Made by a program: the position numbers and the translations under genes. Below, piece by piece: positions 55,176 through 64,000 of a stretch of DNA of 64,000 bases (position 1 is the stretch's first letter; the number at the start of each line of letters is the position of its first letter). The stretch is from Saccharibacter floricola DSM 15669 (GTDB taxonomy: Bacteria; Pseudomonadota; Alphaproteobacteria; Acetobacterales; Acetobacteraceae). Location of the stretch: NCBI RefSeq assembly GCF_000378165.1, contig NZ_KB899335.1:1-64000 (forward strand), written 5' to 3'. Under the pieces are notes generated by a model. It ran no database searches, was not told where the DNA came from, and saw only the letters and a program-made list of their open reading frames with translations.

Positions 55176-55913
55176 TTAATGCGCTGTCTGTTGAGCGGCA
55201 ATAATCTTCTTGAGCAATGGCACAAGCTCATCAAGATGTTGAATACGGAACAAACCAGGCCATGACGGCGCAGGCTTATCAAGATCACGCAACAGCACAC
55301 AGGCCATGCCTGCACGTCGTGCAGCCTCCACCCCTGCATCAGAATCTTCAATCACAATGCAGTTCTCTGGTGGAATACCCTCTTGCTTGGCCCCATACAG
55401 ATAAATATCTGGGCGTGGCTTCGGCATGCTCAGGTCACGGCCTGAATGAATACGCTCTACGGGTAAGAGCTTATCAAGCCCTGTGCAGGAGAATTTCGCT
55501 TCCATCTCCGCCATAGAGGAGTTCGACCCCACACGGACTGGCAGCTTAAGCTCCTCTTTCACCGCACGCACCATACGCTCAGCCCCATCAATAGCAGGCG
55601 CTTTAGCACGCATCATATCGACGATGCGCTTCTGCATGATCATATCCCAGTCAGCAGGCAGCTTGTCGCCCGTTTTCTCGGCGATCATCTCACCGATTTT
55701 TGCGAGTTCACCACCACCGAAAAGCTTATTGCCTTCTTCATCGGAGATATCCCACCCATGACTACGGGCATCTTCGGACATAAGAGCGGTTGAAAAATGC
55801 TCACCACCGACCAAAACGCCATCGCAGTCAAAAAGCACCATACGAAGTTCGCCCTTAGGCTGAACAGCAAGCGGCGCATCTGCAGGGATTGGGAAGTTAA
55901 CGTGTTCACTCAT
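55176..55913 (-). CDS. HAD-superfamily phosphatase
   Basis: A 245 aa HAD hydrolase, beta-phosphoglucomutase-like subfamily. Motif I is FDCDGVLVGGEHF (Asp29, Asp31), motif II is VRVGSNSS, and motifs III/IV lie in KPRPDIYLYGAKQEGIPPENCIVIEDSDAGVEAARRAGM. The helical cap lies between motifs I and II. Substrate cannot be read from motifs; a sugar or polyol phosphate is likely from the family and from the mannitol dehydrogenase gene downstream. If it removes phosphate from mannitol- or fructose-phosphate the pair would form a short polyol route, which is inference. Confidence 0.85.
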   Translation of the reverse strand: MSEHVNFPIPADAPLAVQPKGELRMVLFDCDGVLVGGEHFSTALMSEDARSHGWDISDEEGNKLFGGGELAKIGEMIAEKTGDKLPADWDMIMQKRIVDMMRAKAPAIDGAERMVRAVKEELKLPVRVGSNSSMAEMEAKFSCTGLDKLLPVERIHSGRDLSMPKPRPDIYLYGAKQEGIPPENCIVIEDSDAGVEAARRAGMACVLLRDLDKPAPSWPGLFRIQHLDELVPLLKKIIAAQQTAH

Positions 55914-56097
55914 AGTACGCTCTCCTTCTTACCTTTATATGAGGCAGCTAGATGTGTTTTTTACGTCTTTTGGGAAGCCTATCAAGAAGACATAAAGAGC
56001 GTCGTTCTTGAAATCTTCACAACGTTTCCTATACCTTGGGGCTCATTGAGAACCCCGCAAGATACAGGCGGAGTACGGCAAAAAATGGATCGGGGGC

Positions 56098-56117
56098 TTT
56101 ATCGACCAACCGATAAA
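56098..56117 (+). repeat. Inverted repeat before the DUF421 gene
   Basis: TTTATCG and CGATAAA with a six-base loop, about 20 bases before the gene start, in the 218-base divergent gap with the HAD gene. It may be an operator or a 5' leader hairpin. Confidence 0.4.
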
Positions 56118-56134
56118 AAGCTCTCCATTCATTG

Positions 56135-56827
56135 ATGGAGCAAATGACGATGATGTTCTACGTCTGGATGGTGATCAAGCTTGTAACAGGCTTTGCCTTC
56201 ATTATCACCTACCTCAATGTCTCAGGACGCAGCCAATTCTCCCAAATGAACGCCATTGATCTTGTGGGCAACTTCATCTTGGGCGGGCTCGTCGGCGGCG
56301 TCATCTACACCACGGCAATCCCATTTTATAAATATGTGCTCGCACTCCTCATCGGTATTTCCATTCTCCTTACGCTAAACGTCTTCTGCCGAAAATTCAA
56401 TCTCTTCCGCAATGTGACCATCGGCCGCCAGATTCCGATCATCAAAAATGGCCGTTTTATTATGAAAAATATCCTTAATAAAAATAATAAAATTGACATG
56501 ATTAATATTTCTTCACAAATCAACCTTCAGGGCATTTATTCATTTGACGAAATCCAGTTTGCACAGATCGAGCCCAACGGTTCGGTGACCGCTATTTGCG
56601 ATAAAAATAAGTTGCCATCGGTTATCGTTTGCTATCAAGGCACCATCCGTGAGGACGACCTTGAAGACACCAACCATAGCCGAGACGACCTCATCAACGA
56701 TATGAAAGCCCACGGGATCGAAGACGTTGATGACGTCTTTTTAGGCGAATTCCACCAAGGTCATTTTAAATATGTCTGCAAAGATGGCACCATTCGCCCA
56801 ACACGTGCAGCCCTCAATAAACGTTAG
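56135..56827 (+). CDS. DUF421/YetF-family membrane protein
   Basis: A protein of about 230 aa with three N-terminal membrane spans (about 10-80) and a cytoplasmic DUF421 domain. LNVSGRSQFSQMNAIDLVGNFILGGLVGGVIY and the later PIIKNGRFIMKNILNKNN, SFDEIQFAQIEPNGSVTAI match the YetF/YcaP family. Function is not well established. Start is uncertain: ATG at 56135, 56144 or 56150; GGAG at 56137-56140 would best serve 56150. The middle is Asn/Ile/Lys-rich and more AT-rich than the flanks. The stop overlaps the LysR gene stop by four bases. Confidence 0.82.
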   Translation: MEQMTMMFYVWMVIKLVTGFAFIITYLNVSGRSQFSQMNAIDLVGNFILGGLVGGVIYTTAIPFYKYVLALLIGISILLTLNVFCRKFNLFRNVTIGRQIPIIKNGRFIMKNILNKNNKIDMINISSQINLQGIYSFDEIQFAQIEPNGSVTAICDKNKLPSVIVCYQGTIREDDLEDTNHSRDDLINDMKAHGIEDVDDVFLGEFHQGHFKYVCKDGTIRPTRAALNKR

Positions 56828-57747
56828 GTCTTAGCAAGGCAGTTTTTCTTCATCTGCCGCGCCAGCCATTCCACAAACACCGAGACACGCATTGGCCGTC
56901 GCGTATTCGGTGGTGTTAAAATATGCAACGCAGTTGACGCCGCTTGCCATTGAGGAAGAATGATTTCAAGGCGCTTCTGCTCTAGGGCGTGGTGGATCAT
57001 AAAAGAGGGCATCACGCCCACACCGCCACCACTCTCCAACAGCGGCAAAAATGCCTCTGCATTATTGCTCACAAGACGCACATGACGCGGCGTAATGGTC
57101 ACCGTCTCCTCTTCTCCACGATAGAGAGTAAGACGAGACGGCCGCACATTCCCGGCCCCATACAGCACACTCATATGGGCTTCTATATCCCGCGGCGTGT
57201 GTACGTTCTCCCCATACTGCGCAATCCAATCTGGGCTCGCCACGAGACAGCATGGAATGGTGGCAATGCGCCGCGCCCTCAAGGACGAATCCGCCATAGC
57301 CGAAACACGCAGCGCTACATCATACCCATCGGCGACCACATCCACGGCGCGATCACTGAAGTCTATATCGAGCGTTATCTCAGGATATTGCTCCATAAAA
57401 AGCGGCAAAAATGGTGCCACATGCTGGATGCCAAAGGTCACAGGCATCGTGATGCGAATGCGCCCATGCGGCGGGCCTGCCGTTTCCTGCAATGCCGCTT
57501 CCGCTGCGCGCCCTTCACTGAGCACGCGCCGTGCATGTTCAAGCACGGCCTCCCCGGCCGCTGTGAGGGAAAGCTGACGTGAGGTGCGTTGAAAAAGCGC
57601 AATATTAAGCGTCTCCTCCAACCGTGCCACAGCGCGCGACACCGTAGGGCGAGACACAGAGAGATGCTCTGCAGCACGCGTAAAAGAGCGGTCTTCAGCT
57701 ACCTGCGCCATAATAGCCCAGGCCTCAAAATCAGGCAGTAACGTCAC
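56824..57747 (-). CDS. LysR-family transcriptional regulator
   Basis: A 307 aa LysR-type regulator. N-terminal winged HTH (FTRAAEHLSVSRPTVSRAVARLEETLNIALFQRTSRQLSLT, about 22-62), then the periplasmic-binding-like effector domain (GRIRITMPVTFGIQHVAPFLPLFMEQYPEITLDIDFSDRAVDVVADGYDVALRV). It diverges from the pirin gene across 106 bases, an arrangement in which such regulators usually control the neighbour. A GTAG, 11 bases, CTAC repeat lies in the gap. Confidence 0.93.
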   Translation of the reverse strand: MTLLPDFEAWAIMAQVAEDRSFTRAAEHLSVSRPTVSRAVARLEETLNIALFQRTSRQLSLTAAGEAVLEHARRVLSEGRAAEAALQETAGPPHGRIRITMPVTFGIQHVAPFLPLFMEQYPEITLDIDFSDRAVDVVADGYDVALRVSAMADSSLRARRIATIPCCLVASPDWIAQYGENVHTPRDIEAHMSVLYGAGNVRPSRLTLYRGEEETVTITPRHVRLVSNNAEAFLPLLESGGGVGVMPSFMIHHALEQKRLEIILPQWQAASTALHILTPPNTRRPMRVSVFVEWLARQMKKNCLAKT

Positions 57748-57791
57748 AGTACATTCCTGAAAAACTAAGGTTCACTTCTGGATATGGCACA

Positions 57792-57810
57792 GTAGCGCTT
57801 CTGGCACTAC
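57792..57810. promoter_or_regulatory. Candidate LysR site between LysR and pirin genes
   Basis: GTAG and CTAC separated by 11 bases, the spacing of a T-N11-A LysR box, about midway in the divergent gap. Short arms make this only suggestive. Confidence 0.4.
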
Positions 57811-57853
57811 GTCTTCTTCACGTTCTTTTCCCATAATGTGAGGGAGACACCCC

Positions 57854-58558
57854 ATGATTGAGATCCGCCCGTTTACGTCGTTAGGCCACGCTAACCATGG
57901 TTGGCTTAATGCCCACCATCATTTCTCTTTTGCCAATTATTACGATCCTGCGCGCATGCATTGGGGGCGGCTCCGTGTTTGGAATGACGACCTCATCGCT
58001 CCCCAAACGGGCTTTCCTACCCATCCTCATGCCGACATGGAAATTGTCACCTACGTGCGCAAAGGGGCGATTACCCATCGCGATACGGTCGGCAATGAAG
58101 GCCGCACGGAGGCCGGAGATGTACAAGTCATGTCTGCCGGCACAGGCATTGCCCATAGCGAATATAACCTTGAGGACGAAGACACGCTCATCTTTCAGAT
58201 TTGGATGATCCCCGACCAGCAAGGTCATAAGCCTTCTTGGGGCCAACGCCCCTTCCCCAAAAAGAGCCGAGAAGGACAGTTTGTCGCTCTCGCTTCTGGT
58301 TTTCCGGAGGATAAAGACACTGCTTTACCCATCCATACTCCCGGGCGCGTTTTAGGCAGCACCCTTCGTGCTGGGCAAAGCCTAACCTATGCCCTTAACC
58401 CCCAACACAAGGCCTATCTTGTACCCTCCACAGGCACCATTGACGTCAACGGCCACCGCGCCAACACACGCGACGGTGTGGCGATTGAAAATGAAGAAAC
58501 ACTGACCATCACAGCTCACGATGATGCTGAACTTGTCATGGTCGAAACAGCCAGCTGA
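57854..58558 (+). CDS. Pirin family protein (YhhW-like)
   Basis: A 234 aa bicupin. The N-terminal cupin carries the metal ligands in FPTHPHADMEIVTYVRKGAITHRD and AGTGIAHSEYN (two His, His, Glu pattern), and the second cupin is degenerate. E. coli YhhW has quercetin 2,3-dioxygenase activity; the natural role is unclear, often linked to stress. RBS GAGGGAGA precedes the ATG. It is paired with the divergent LysR gene. Confidence 0.9.
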   Translation: MIEIRPFTSLGHANHGWLNAHHHFSFANYYDPARMHWGRLRVWNDDLIAPQTGFPTHPHADMEIVTYVRKGAITHRDTVGNEGRTEAGDVQVMSAGTGIAHSEYNLEDEDTLIFQIWMIPDQQGHKPSWGQRPFPKKSREGQFVALASGFPEDKDTALPIHTPGRVLGSTLRAGQSLTYALNPQHKAYLVPSTGTIDVNGHRANTRDGVAIENEETLTITAHDDAELVMVETAS

Positions 58559-59096
58559 CCATCTCCAAATAGGAGGAGTGTTAAGCCTTAGAGTAGCGTA
58601 GCAACGGCTTTGCTACGAACAGACAGCCAGAAGAAGGGATCACCGCCCTTCTCTGGCCCCAACTCACACCAAACGAGAGTCCCGTTAGGTCTTGCAAAGC
58701 GAAGCAGACCCCCTGCCTTTCACGAGCATGATGCCGTCCGTTCTTTTCTGACCAGAACTCGTCTTTTTAAAAACCGCTTGTTGAGGGCATCCGTCCCAAA
58801 GGAACAACCTCCCCATCTGCTTGGGAATCTGTGAGCAAGGCCCAAGCTGTGGAGAGCTATCGCAATCGTAACCAAATGCGGAAAGACTGCACCATTGTGC
58901 CTTTCTGCGATCCCTATCGCCGCTACAACAGATTGCTTCAAAACCTCAGCTAATGAGAAGGCTTCTTTGTCCTCTGGGTCATGCTCAGAGAAAGAGCATA
59001 AGCTGCAACAATGAAGGCTCAGTGAGCTAGAAAGCCGCTCCATCGCGGCTCATACCCCAGCAAAAAGAGCCCCTGTCATTTCACGCAGTAAACCTC
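58559..59096. other. 538-bp gap without a convincing gene
   Basis: No family-like protein, tRNA or known RNA was recognised on either strand. A CGTAGC/GCTACG hairpin lies near 58596-58617. The longest frame (minus, 58720-59043, 107 codons) has no recognised motif and unlikely composition. It may be a decayed gene. Confidence 0.5.
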
Positions 59097-59726
59097 TTAG
59101 AGCCAGCTCCAAAAACGCTCCCAGAATCCACCTTTTAAATCGTCTTTACAGCGATCAAACTGACGCTGATACAACTGAGCCCGTGCTCCAACTTTGTCAG
59201 CCACATTAATAAGCCACGCCTTGGACGCATAGGTACGACGACGATAGCCGCCCCATCCATCATGATAGGCGAGATATTGGCGGTTTGCATCGGTAACGGG
59301 AATATGATCAATCTGCCGTGTGTTGGTAATGTACCAATTCATGAAATTGAGCGCATCAGCAAAATTATCGCGGCTTCCGCTCACACCAGCGCGACGCTCA
59401 TAGTCATGCCACACATCCGTCTTGGCCTGTGCATAGCCATAGGCTGTCGTGATATACCCCCACGGGATGACCCAGAAAATATGCGTCCGTCGTGTATGGA
59501 CATTGCTCCGAAAGCTGGATTCCTGGTGCATGATCGCCATCGGCACAGAAGAAGGGATATTCCACTTGGCTTCCTGCCGCATGGCCGCGTGATACCAGCC
59601 TCGTTTTTCGTGATAAATAGCGCAGAGATCGTTAGGATGGGTTGGCGGCGCTGTAGCACAAGCCGCCAACGCCGCCATCAAGGCAAGGCTAACCACCAGC
59701 CTTGCCTGACGCATGACTACAGGCAT
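59097..59726 (-). CDS. Lytic transglycosylase-like lipoprotein
   Basis: A protein of about 209 aa with a signal and lipobox LAAC (LMAALAACATAPP). The SLT-like core has the catalytic Glu in MAIMHQESSFRSNV, then WGYITTAYGYAQAKTDVW and YLAYHDGWGGYRR, the spacing of goose-lysozyme-type transglycosylases with an insert. It should cut glycan strands from the outer membrane side. Start may be 59726 (MPVVMRQ) or 59714 (MRQARL). It lies downstream of ssb on the same strand by 18 bases. Confidence 0.85.
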   Translation of the reverse strand: MPVVMRQARLVVSLALMAALAACATAPPTHPNDLCAIYHEKRGWYHAAMRQEAKWNIPSSVPMAIMHQESSFRSNVHTRRTHIFWVIPWGYITTAYGYAQAKTDVWHDYERRAGVSGSRDNFADALNFMNWYITNTRQIDHIPVTDANRQYLAYHDGWGGYRRRTYASKAWLINVADKVGARAQLYQRQFDRCKDDLKGGFWERFWSWL

Positions 59727-59744
59727 CGTTAACAATGCCTCACA

Positions 59745-60272
59745 TCAGAACGGAATTTCGTCATCAAGGCTGTTATCAGCCGGGGCATCCCAACCACCGC
59801 CACCACCAGATGAACGCTGCGGTGCCCCAGAAGAACCCCCAGTATTATTGCGGGCAGGGGCCTGCTGATCGCTATATCCGCCTTGTGACGGGCCACCGCC
59901 AAAGCTGTCGCCACCGCTGCGTTGGCTATCAAGTAACACCAGATCCCCACGGAAACGGCTAATCACGACCTCTGTCGTGTAACGCTCCATCCCCTGCTGA
60001 TCGGTCCATTTACGTGTTTGAAGTTCACCTTCAAGATAGACTTTGCGGCCTTTGCGGAGAAAGCGTTCTGCCACATCAGCCGTACGCTCGTTGAAAATAA
60101 CGACACGATGCCATTCAGTGCGCTCACGACGTTCACCTGTGGTGCGATCTGTCCATGTATCGCTGGTGGCCACGGTCAGATTGACAAGTTTTGCCCCTGA
60201 CTGTGTGTTGCGCACCTCTGGATCACGGCCCAAATTCCCCACCAAAATGACCTTATTAACGCTTCCTGCCAT
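59745..60272 (-). CDS. ssb: Single-stranded DNA-binding protein
   Basis: A 175 aa SSB: OB fold at about 1-110 (MAGSVNKVILVGNLGRDPEVR, WHRVVIFNERTADVAERFLRKGRKVYLEGELQTRKW), a Gly/Ser/Gln-rich linker, and the acidic interaction tip DDEIPF at the C-terminus, which recruits repair and replication proteins. GGAAG before the ATG at 60272 decides this start over 60287. It diverges from uvrA, as in many bacteria. No alphaproteobacterial SOS box was found in the gap. Confidence 0.96.
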   Translation of the reverse strand: MAGSVNKVILVGNLGRDPEVRNTQSGAKLVNLTVATSDTWTDRTTGERRERTEWHRVVIFNERTADVAERFLRKGRKVYLEGELQTRKWTDQQGMERYTTEVVISRFRGDLVLLDSQRSGGDSFGGGPSQGGYSDQQAPARNNTGGSSGAPQRSSGGGGGWDAPADNSLDDEIPF

Positions 60273-60362
60273 CCGCTTTGCTTCCATTTTTCAAAAAGAT
60301 TGCATTATCGGGGTGATCCTAGCGCTCTCAGCGCGTATGATCTACCGTCGTTATGCTGAACG

Positions 60363-63350
60363 GTGGAACATAATCGCGTGAAAAACTCTCCTGATACCCT
60401 TAATCCAAACGCTATCCGGGTTCGTGGAGCCCGCACCCACAACCTTCAGCAGGTGAGTGTTACCATCCCACGCGACCAGCTTACCGTCATTACGGGGCTT
60501 TCTGGCTCGGGAAAATCGTCCCTCGCTTTCGACACGATTTATGCGGAAGGCCAGCGCCGTTATGTCGAAAGCCTGTCAGCCTATGCGCGTCAGTTTCTTG
60601 AACTGATGGGCAAGCCGGATGTCGATTCGATTGAGGGTCTGTCACCCGCCATTTCCATTGAGCAGAAAACAACGTCCAAAAATCCGCGTTCAACGGTTGG
60701 GACGATTACCGAAATTCACGATTATATGCGCCTGCTTTGGGCACGCGCCGGAACACCCTACTCCCCCGCGACCGGTCTGCCGATTGAAGCCCAAAGTGTG
60801 AGCCAAATGGTCGATCGTGTCATGGCCATGCCTTCTGGCACACGGCTGATGCTGCTGGCCCCTGTTATTCGCGACCGTAAAGGGGACTGCGCAAAAGAGC
60901 TGGCAGAACTAACACGGCGCGGCTTTGCCCGTGTGCGCATCGACGGCACGTTGTACGACATTACCGACACACCAAAGATTAACCGCAAAACCCGCCACAA
61001 TGTCGATGTGGTCGTGGATCGTATCGTCCTGAAAGAAGGTATCGAAACGCGTCTTGCCGATAGTTTTGAAACAGCGCTCACCCTCTCCGATGGCCTCGCC
61101 TCTGTTGAGGAAGTGCTTCGCTCTGGAGAAGAGCGCGAGCCTCTCAAAGCGGCCTTTTCCTCACGCTATTCCTGCCCTGTGTCGGGCTTTATTTTAGAGA
61201 CGATTGAGCCGCGCCTTTTCTCCTTCAACGCCCCTATGGGCGCATGCCCCACCTGTGACGGGCTCGGCACTGAGACACATTTTGACCCCAACCTCATCAT
61301 CCCCGATGAAAGCCGCACGCTTCGTGATGGTGCAATTGCCCCATGGCGTGACGAGCAAGACCCTCTTTTCGAGCAAACATTGGCCGCCCTCGCTCGCCAT
61401 TGTGGGGAAGACTTGGATACACCGTGGGAAAAGCTCAAAAGCAGCACCCATGACTTCCTTCTCAATGGCAGTGCCGATCCGGTCAAAATCCCGTATTTGG
61501 ACGAAGACAACCGCACCCATACGGTCAACCGACCCTTTGAAGGGGTGATCAGTCATCTTCAGCGCCGCCTTGCCCAAAGCCATAGCGTTTATGTGCGCGA
61601 AGCCTTGGGCCGTTATCAGTCGGCCATGCCATGCCCCGCGTGCCACGGGGCTCGTTTGCGCCCTGAAGCGCTCTGCGTCAAAGTCAATGATGCGACTATT
61701 GCACAGGCCTCTGACCTCACGATTACAGAAGCTCTTGCATGGTTTAGCGGCGTTGAAGAAAATCTCACGCCACAAAAGGCAGAAATCGCCCGCCGTATTT
61801 TGCGTGAAATTGTCGAGCGCCTGCATTTTCTCGACCGTGTCGGCCTCGACTACCTCACCCTCTCACGAAGCTCTGGCACCCTCTCAGGTGGGGAAAGCCA
61901 GCGCATTCGCCTTGCCTCCCAAATTGGGTCGGGCCTGACCGGCGTGCTCTATGTGCTTGACGAACCCTCTATTGGGCTGCATCAGCGCGATAATGCCCGC
62001 CTTCTCGCTATGCTGGAGCGGCTGCGTAATCTCGGGAACACGGTGCTGGTTGTCGAGCATGATGAAGACGCCATCCGCCAAGCGGACTATCTGGTGGATA
62101 TGGGCCCGGGTGCAGGCACACAAGGCGGCCATGTCATGGCGTACGGCACGCCTGAAGAAGTCGCTCAAAATCCTGACAGTATTACCGGCGCATGGCTCGC
62201 TGGGAAGCGCGGTATTCCTGTCCCGGCTCAGCGACGCAGCAGCAAACGGTGGGTCGGGCTCAAGGGGGCTCGCGGCCATAACCTGAAAAACGTCTCCGTC
62301 AAAGTACCGCTGGGCACCTTTACCGCTGTAACGGGTGTGTCAGGGAGTGGGAAATCAACCCTCATTACCGACACGTTCTATAAAGCACTCTCACGTCAGG
62401 TGATGAAAACAGGCGCTGTGCCCCTGCCTTATAGCCGCCTTGAAGGGGTCGATCAGCTCGATAAAATTATCGAAATCGACCAATCCCCCATTGGGCGCAC
62501 CCCTCGCTCTAACCCCGCAACCTATACGGACCTCTTCGCTCCAATCCGCGATTGGTTTTCTGAACTGCCTGAAGCCAAAGCACGCGGCTATAAACCGGGA
62601 CGCTTTAGCTTCAATGTGAAAGGCGGACGGTGCGAAGCCTGCCAAGGGGATGGCGTGCTGAAAATTGAGATGCACTTCCTCCCCGATGTTTTTGTGACCT
62701 GCGACACCTGCAAAGGCGCGCGCTATAACCGCGAAACGCTGGACATTACTTTCCGGGGGAAATCCATCGCCGATGTGCTAGCCATGACGGTTGATGAAGC
62801 CCTACCCTTCTTCCAAGCCGTACCGCGCATTGCAGAGCGCCTGTCTATTCTCCAACGTGTTGGGCTAGGGTACGTCGCTCTCGGTCAACAAGCCACGACC
62901 CTTTCTGGTGGGGAAGCCCAGCGTGTAAAGCTGGCCAAAGAACTCGCCCGTCGTGCAACAGGCCGCACGCTCTATATTCTGGATGAACCCACCACCGGGC
63001 TTCATACCGAGGATGTTAAGAAGCTCCTCGAAGTGCTGCATGCCCTCGTTGACCAAGGCAACACCGTGTTGGTGATTGAACATAATCTCGATCTCATCAA
63101 AACAGCCGACTGGGTCATTGATGTCGGCCCTGAAGGGGGTGCCGGCGGTGGGCAGATTATCGCCACAGGCACCCCTGAAGAGATCGCAGCCTGTAAAGAC
63201 AGCTATACAGGCCAGTTCCTCAACGATATGCTTGCCCGTCCTTCGCTTGCAAGCGAAGCAGAGCGTCCCAAGGGCTCTAAAGACAAGCCTAAAAAGACTA
63301 AGAAAAAAACCACCGCGAAAAAGAGCGGGAAGAAAGACAAACACTCATGA
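60363..63350 (+). CDS. uvrA: Excinuclease ABC subunit A
   Basis: A protein of up to 995 aa, the damage-sensing ATPase of nucleotide excision repair. Two ABC modules show Walker [15 protein letters not shown] and [11 protein letters not shown], signature motifs [12 protein letters not shown] and [12 protein letters not shown], and zinc fingers (CPVSGF...CPTC; CPAC; CEAC...CDTC). The last 40 residues are a Lys-rich tail ([13 protein letters not shown]) beyond the usual end. GTG at 60363 or GTG at 60378 can serve as start; the latter has a weak GGTGGA upstream. The stop overlaps the SMR gene by four bases. Confidence 0.96.
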   Translation: MEHNRVKNSPDTLNPNAIRVRGARTHNLQQVSVTIPRDQLTVITGLSGSGKSSLAFDTIYAEGQRRYVESLSAYARQFLELMGKPDVDSIEGLSPAISIEQKTTSKNPRSTVGTITEIHDYMRLLWARAGTPYSPATGLPIEAQSVSQMVDRVMAMPSGTRLMLLAPVIRDRKGDCAKELAELTRRGFARVRIDGTLYDITDTPKINRKTRHNVDVVVDRIVLKEGIETRLADSFETALTLSDGLASVEEVLRSGEEREPLKAAFSSRYSCPVSGFILETIEPRLFSFNAPMGACPTCDGLGTETHFDPNLIIPDESRTLRDGAIAPWRDEQDPLFEQTLAALARHCGEDLDTPWEKLKSSTHDFLLNGSADPVKIPYLDEDNRTHTVNRPFEGVISHLQRRLAQSHSVYVREALGRYQSAMPCPACHGARLRPEALCVKVNDATIAQASDLTITEALAWFSGVEENLTPQKAEIARRILREIVERLHFLDRVGLDYLTLSRSSGTLSGGESQRIRLASQIGSGLTGVLYVLDEPSIGLHQRDNARLLAMLERLRNLGNTVLVVEHDEDAIRQADYLVDMGPGAGTQGGHVMAYGTPEEVAQNPDSITGAWLAGKRGIPVPAQRRSSKRWVGLKGARGHNLKNVSVKVPLGTFTAVTGVSGSGKSTLITDTFYKALSRQVMKTGAVPLPYSRLEGVDQLDKIIEIDQSPIGRTPRSNPATYTDLFAPIRDWFSELPEAKARGYKPGRFSFNVKGGRCEACQGDGVLKIEMHFLPDVFVTCDTCKGARYNRETLDITFRGKSIADVLAMTVDEALPFFQAVPRIAERLSILQRVGLGYVALGQQATTLSGGEAQRVKLAKELARRATGRTLYILDEPTTGLHTEDVKKLLEVLHALVDQGNTVLVIEHNLDLIKTADWVIDVGPEGGAGGGQIIATGTPEEIAACKDSYTGQFLNDMLARPSLASEAERPKGSKDKPKKTKKKTTAKKSGKKDKHS

Positions 63351-63688
63351 GTGCCGCCACCCTTTCTTGGGCCTTTCTCTTTGTCGCCATCGTGCTAGAG
63401 GTGGGTGCTACAAGTCTGCTGAACCTCAGCGATGGCTTCCGCAGGATACTGCCCACCATCGGCTCTCTCGCGCTGTATGCTGGGGCGTTCTACTGCCTGT
63501 CTTGCGCACTACGCCATATCCCCCTTGGCATCGCTTATGCCGTCTGGTGTGGCTTTGGCAGTGTGTGCATTGTGGCGATCGGCGTGGTGGTTTTTCGTCA
63601 GTCCTTTCCCCTCCCCGCCTATGGAGGGATCGCCCTGATTGTGCTTGGCACCATTTTGGCCAGTCTGTTTGGTGGGGTTAAAGGCTGA
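63347..63688 (+). CDS. Small multidrug resistance (SMR) family transporter
   Basis: A 113 aa protein with four membrane spans. The essential membrane glutamate is Glu18 in [19 protein letters not shown], followed by [23 protein letters not shown], the EmrE-type pattern (LxxIPxxIAYAxWxGxG). SMR proteins exchange cationic drugs, guanidinium or polyamines for protons as dimers. Its ATG overlaps the uvrA stop (ATGA), an uncommon coupling of repair and efflux. Confidence 0.9.
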   Translation: MSAATLSWAFLFVAIVLEVGATSLLNLSDGFRRILPTIGSLALYAGAFYCLSCALRHIPLGIAYAVWCGFGSVCIVAIGVVVFRQSFPLPAYGGIALIVLGTILASLFGGVKG

Positions 63689-63697
63689 TCCACGCTT

Positions 63698-64000
63698 ATG
63701 GCACTGATAGAACGCCTTTTCTTGCCGCCTCACTCAAAACGACGATGGGGACTTGTCTCTTTCCTCCTCATCGCTCTCGTGGGGCAACTGGGCCTTCAAT
63801 CATTCGCTTATAGCGGCGAAAGCCCGCGCGCAACGCTCTACCGCTTAACCTCTATTGATATTGCCCCTCAATCGGCACCCATAGAGGCACCGCACTGCGC
63901 AGAAGGGCACCATCACCACCCGGTTTCTCACCATCAGCATGATGGGGACTGCCCGCTTTGCCCACTTTTGGGGCATATCCTCTTTGCGCTCAATGCGCTG
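63698..64000 (+). CDS. His-rich membrane protein, DUF2946-like (partial at window edge)
   Basis: An open frame from ATG 63698 to the window end (101 codons seen, no stop). It starts MALIERLFLPPHSKRRWG, followed by one membrane span (LVSFLLIALVGQLGLQSFAY), a periplasmic-like stretch, then a His cluster (HCAEGHHHHPVSHHQHDGD) and CPLCPLLGHILFALNAL. His cluster plus CPLC matches DUF2946-type proteins, often linked to copper handling. It starts nine bases after the SMR gene and is probably co-transcribed with it. Confidence 0.7.
   Translation, partial: MALIERLFLPPHSKRRWGLVSFLLIALVGQLGLQSFAYSGESPRATLYRLTSIDIAPQSAPIEAPHCAEGHHHHPVSHHQHDGDCPLCPLLGHILFALNAL

Noticed and set aside
58720-59043. 107-codon minus-strand frame in the large gap
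   Set aside because: No recognised motif, odd Ser/Cys/Arg-rich composition, no clear ribosome-binding site.
60359-60370. GAAC-GGTG-GAAC direct repeat between ssb and uvrA, resembling an SOS box
   Set aside because: Alphaproteobacterial LexA boxes need seven bases between the GTTC/GAAC units; here there are four.

Overview
The window looks like chromosomal DNA of an alphaproteobacterium, most likely an acetic acid bacterium (Acetobacteraceae) of moderate GC. The lineage signs are a circularly permuted two-piece tmRNA gene, a Ros/MucR regulator, an OlsB-type ornithine lipid acyltransferase, a Fur protein without the usual CxxC pair, and an alpha-type SspB. Signs pointing to acetic acid bacteria are a three-subunit membrane dehydrogenase (Tat-exported small subunit, GMC flavoprotein, triheme cytochrome c), a long-chain mannitol dehydrogenase and a decayed IS5-family transposase. 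Genus cannot be fixed from the sequence alone. No CRISPR array, prophage, tRNA or rRNA was seen.

Left part (1-10.8 kb): an IS5-family transposase remnant is cut by the window edge. It is followed by a small lipoprotein gene and a tyrosine-phosphatase-like gene. A long minus-strand block then reads nfu, rutE-like, tsaB, rimI, mucR, fur, olsB, lnt, xre (in transcription order), with a tusA-like gene facing rimI. It covers Fe-S scaffold, tRNA t6A, ribosomal acetylation, iron regulation, ornithine lipid and lipoprotein maturation functions. A class II aldolase gene and thyX follow.

Middle (10.8-28.6 kb): permuted ssrA lies immediately upstream of sspB, so the tag RNA and the adaptor that delivers tagged proteins to ClpXP are neighbours. 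Next come an AbrB-type transporter, a glycosyltransferase, a SPOR-type lytic transglycosylase and a DUF1643 gene. A long minus-strand run follows: recX, CHAP lipoprotein, tatA, ribF, ileS, lspA, DUF3035-like lipoprotein, mutL and D-lactate dehydrogenase. A D-aminopeptidase-like gene diverges from recX.

Right-middle (28.7-46.1 kb): argD-argF-hslO leads into two unrecognised genes joined by ATGA overlaps. One carries twelve in-frame GAGCCA repeats. The three-gene membrane dehydrogenase operon and a complete RND efflux system (permease, adaptor, NodT-type outer membrane protein) follow, then an acetyltransferase and a PMT-like membrane glycosyltransferase.

Right part (46.2-64 kb): a TonB-dependent receptor, then a NemR-like repressor with an iron-type aldehyde/alcohol dehydrogenase (YqhD-like) and an aldehyde dehydrogenase. 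Three copies of one palindromic operator tie the repressor and the yqhD-like gene into an electrophile/aldehyde-response unit. Then come a secreted esterase, a mannitol dehydrogenase with a HAD phosphatase, DUF421, LysR/pirin, a lytic transglycosylase, ssb, uvrA, an SMR transporter, and a His-rich membrane protein cut by the right edge.

No clearly new multi-gene system was found. The best leads are the NemR-like operators, an IscR-type palindrome upstream of nfu, a candidate small RNA near 14.3 kb, and the orphan gene pair behind hslO.
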